Below, one piece after another: positions 8,193 through 10,394 of a stretch of 10,394 nt of DNA (position 1 is its first letter; every line of letters begins with the position of its first letter). The notes under the pieces are model-generated. The model was not told the DNA's origin. It worked only from the letters and a program-made list of their open reading frames with translations, and made no database searches. The stretch comes from Astrothelium macrocarpum (Eukaryota; Ascomycota; Dothideomycetes; Trypetheliales; Trypetheliaceae), in NCBI GenBank assembly GCA_021030915.1, contig JAGEMR010000292.1, positions 1-10,394 on the forward strand, written 5' to 3'. A program made the translations under genes and the position numbers.

Positions 8193-9660
8193 TATCCTAT
8201 CATAATTAATAAAAATAATGATTAAATTAGATAATAAATTATATATAAAAATTCTGAAAAAAAGAAAAGACCGAAAATTAATCATTGGATAGAAAAATTC
8301 ACGAATTTAGAATAATGATTATAATAATCTGATAGATTTTAATTTTATCAGAAAAAAAAAAAAGGGTAATATCCGTCTAAAAAAGGGATTTAAAAATAAA
8401 AAATATTATTTTTATAAAAAAAAGAAATATTTCATAAAAAATTATCGATCCAAATCCAATATAATATGATGAGAAATCGTAATCATAAAAAAAGAAATCA
8501 ATATGATTTTAATAAATTATTTGAATAAAAAAATTTTAATTAAAAGAATTATTCAGAAAATATCCGATAAAGAAAATAAATAATAATTTGATTAATAGAA
8601 TGATAATAAAAAAAATAATCTATTTCTGATATCAGAAAATTTATAAAAAATCTGTGAAAGAATATAAAAATATATTATATAATTAATCCAATAAATAAAT
8701 CGAATTATATAAGAATAATCAATAATTAAATTCATATTTCAATAATATATTAAAAAAATATTAAAACGATCTAATCATGAAAATCATTTTATAATCAGAT
8801 TATATACAATTTTTAATTATCCAATATATATTATTATAATATAAATTTTTAAAGAATAATTCGGAATTTTAATAGAATTATTATCAGAAAATTTTAAAAT
8901 ATAAAAAAATATTTCATTTGATATAATCAATTCGAATTATAAATGACTAATTTTATTAGAAGAATATTGAAATCAGAAATATCAATTATCAAAATATTGG
9001 AAATATCGAAAAATGAAAAAAAACGTTTAATAAAATAATATTATTAATACATAAAATTCATAATATTCTGAATATTAAAAAATATAATAATAACAATATT
9101 ATAATAAAAATTATAAAAAATATATATATGATCAATAATAAAAGGGTATATTTATAGACAAAAAAATAAAAAAAATCATATTTATAAATATATCATTATT
9201 TAAAAAAAATATAGAATATTTTCAAATGAATTTATTAATATAATCTATTTATGATTATTAGATCAGAAATTATTTTCAAAAATAATTAATTATAAATGAA
9301 GAATATTCAGATTATAAAAAAATATATTATTATCAATATAAAAATAAGAATTGTAAAATTCATATAATAAAAAAATTAAAATAATATAAACGATAATTTT
9401 AAAAAAATTATAACTTTATTAATTATTTTATTCATTAAAAACAAAAAAAGGAATATATATTAATCAACGAATAATTCTATAAAAATAAAAAGAATTATTC
9501 ATATTATAATGATTATAAAATAACACAATATTCATTCACATCCATCAGACAAATTATGATAAAAATATATTCATTATGAAAAAAAGATTTAAATTCTATA
9601 TATAAAATACGTATATAAATTTAAATATTATTCAAATATCCAACCATTTATTATATATTA
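8193..9660 (+). repeat. 1.47-kb dispersed repeat, copy B
   Basis: Direct repeat of 5824-7297. Differences from copy A are mostly C/T and G/A, plus small indels and a few transversions, as expected of two repeats hit independently by RIP. Copy B keeps C or G at several places where copy A is T or A. It lacks the GC-rich transposon end that precedes copy A and lacks the TGTTATGACC island that follows it. The right boundary is the shared TTATATATTA (7288-7297 and 9651-9660). No readable protein motif was found in either direction. Confidence 0.85.
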
Positions 9661-10394
9661 TAATAATATTGAAAAAAAAAAAAAAGAAAATTAAAATATT
9701 AATTAATTCAAAAATAAATAGGAATTTCGTATTCAAAATATTTCAAAATTTATTGAATTTATCAATCAAATCAAAAAACTAAAAATATATAATATATATA
9801 ATAATAAAAGAAAGAATATCAGAAACCGGCGAAATTTCAGAAGAAATTTGACCAATATTCATAATTATTATAAAATATATTAAAAAAATCATATTCGATA
9901 TCATTATCATGATCAGACACGATATTATATTAAAATTATTTTAATTATAATAATATAATCCAATAATTAATTAAAAAAATAGAATATTGAAAATAAATAA
10001 ATATAATTATAGAATTATATCAAAATTTTTATATTCAGATACAATGAAAGATAAAATAAATGATTATTTTATATAAATTATTTCGAAAAATAAAATTTTT
10101 ATCAAAAGAATTTCAGATATAATAGATATTCCAATAGAATAAAAAAATCGAAAAATTAATAATTTAAAAATAATTCCAATTATTTTTAAAATTCTTTTAA
10201 AATATAAAAAATAGATACATTTTTTCAAAAAAAAATTAGATATTAAAATATTATTTAAATATCAATCATAAAATCATAAAATAAAATTTTTTATAGAAAA
10301 ATAATTTATATTCAGATCCATTTATATATTATCCAATAAAAAATTTGAAATATTAAAAGAATATTTAAATAAAAATTTAAAAAAGGATTTTATC
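9661..10394. other. AT-rich DNA without recognisable gene
   Basis: Right end of the window after repeat copy B. A run of 14 A lies at 9672-9685, twelve bases after the end of the repeat. Apart from a minor GCCGG-like patch near 9826-9831 there is nothing above the AT background. No gene, RNA or transposon end was recognised. Confidence 0.55.

Noticed and set aside
5824..9660. Copies A and B as the two LTRs of one retrotransposon with an 895-bp interior
   Set aside because: The copies do not start with TG or end with CA, no primer-binding site or polypurine tract adjoins them, no target duplication is visible, and 1.47 kb is unusually long for an LTR; not fully excluded.
1..10394. Organellar, Plasmodium-like or Dictyostelium-like origin suggested by the extreme AT content
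   Set aside because: Pogo/Fot1 elements with TA duplications, transition-rich divergence between repeats and sharp GC islands fit RIP in a filamentous ascomycete; no mitochondrial gene or long AT-biased ORF is present.

Overview
The window is a stretch of transposon graveyard with no intact gene, most likely from the AT-rich (RIP-affected) part of a filamentous ascomycete genome. By eye G+C is well under 20% over nearly all of the 10.4 kb. It is interrupted by a few sharply bounded GC-richer islands, and each island is recognisable as the end of a mobile element or an LTR/promoter-like segment. Transposase remnants of the pogo/Fot1 (Tc1/mariner, Tc5-type) class, stop codons explained by C-to-T changes, and repeat copies that differ mostly by transitions all fit repeat-induced point mutation (RIP). 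No rRNA, tRNA, CRISPR array, host gene or usable ORF was seen.

Layout: 1-1086 is featureless AT-rich DNA. 1087-5093 is a pogo/Fot1-type DNA transposon (element 1: TA target duplication, 47-bp terminal inverted repeats extending to 69/91 bp, transposase on the minus strand). Its transposase pseudogene was split by a second pogo-type transposon (element 2, 2503-4655, 44-bp TIRs, TA target duplication), whose own minus-strand transposase is heavily mutated. Conceptual removal of element 2 leaves a 1.85-kb element 1 in which the transposase reading frame continues across the junction in phase. 5094-5763 is AT-rich with nothing recognised.

5766-5823 is a GC-richer segment that looks like the left end of a third pogo-type element. 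It is followed by a 1.47-kb AT-rich block (5824-7297) that occurs again in direct orientation at 8193-9660. Between the two copies, 7299-7445 is a GC-rich island that starts TGTTATGACC, carries two tandem 42-bp units each with a potential hairpin, and ends in a TATA box; it is probably the start of an LTR. 7446-8192 and 9661-10394 are AT-rich without recognisable content.

Three observations stand out. (1) The transposon-in-transposon nest can be dated relatively and resolved to the base. (2) All three pogo-type ends, with unrelated sequences, carry an 11- to 16-bp direct repeat with exactly the same 17-bp period, probably tandem transposase-binding sites. (3) The cytosines that survive in the AT-rich DNA are almost all preceded by T, a strong 5'-context signature different from the usual CpA-based description of RIP. 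No novel multi-gene system was found.
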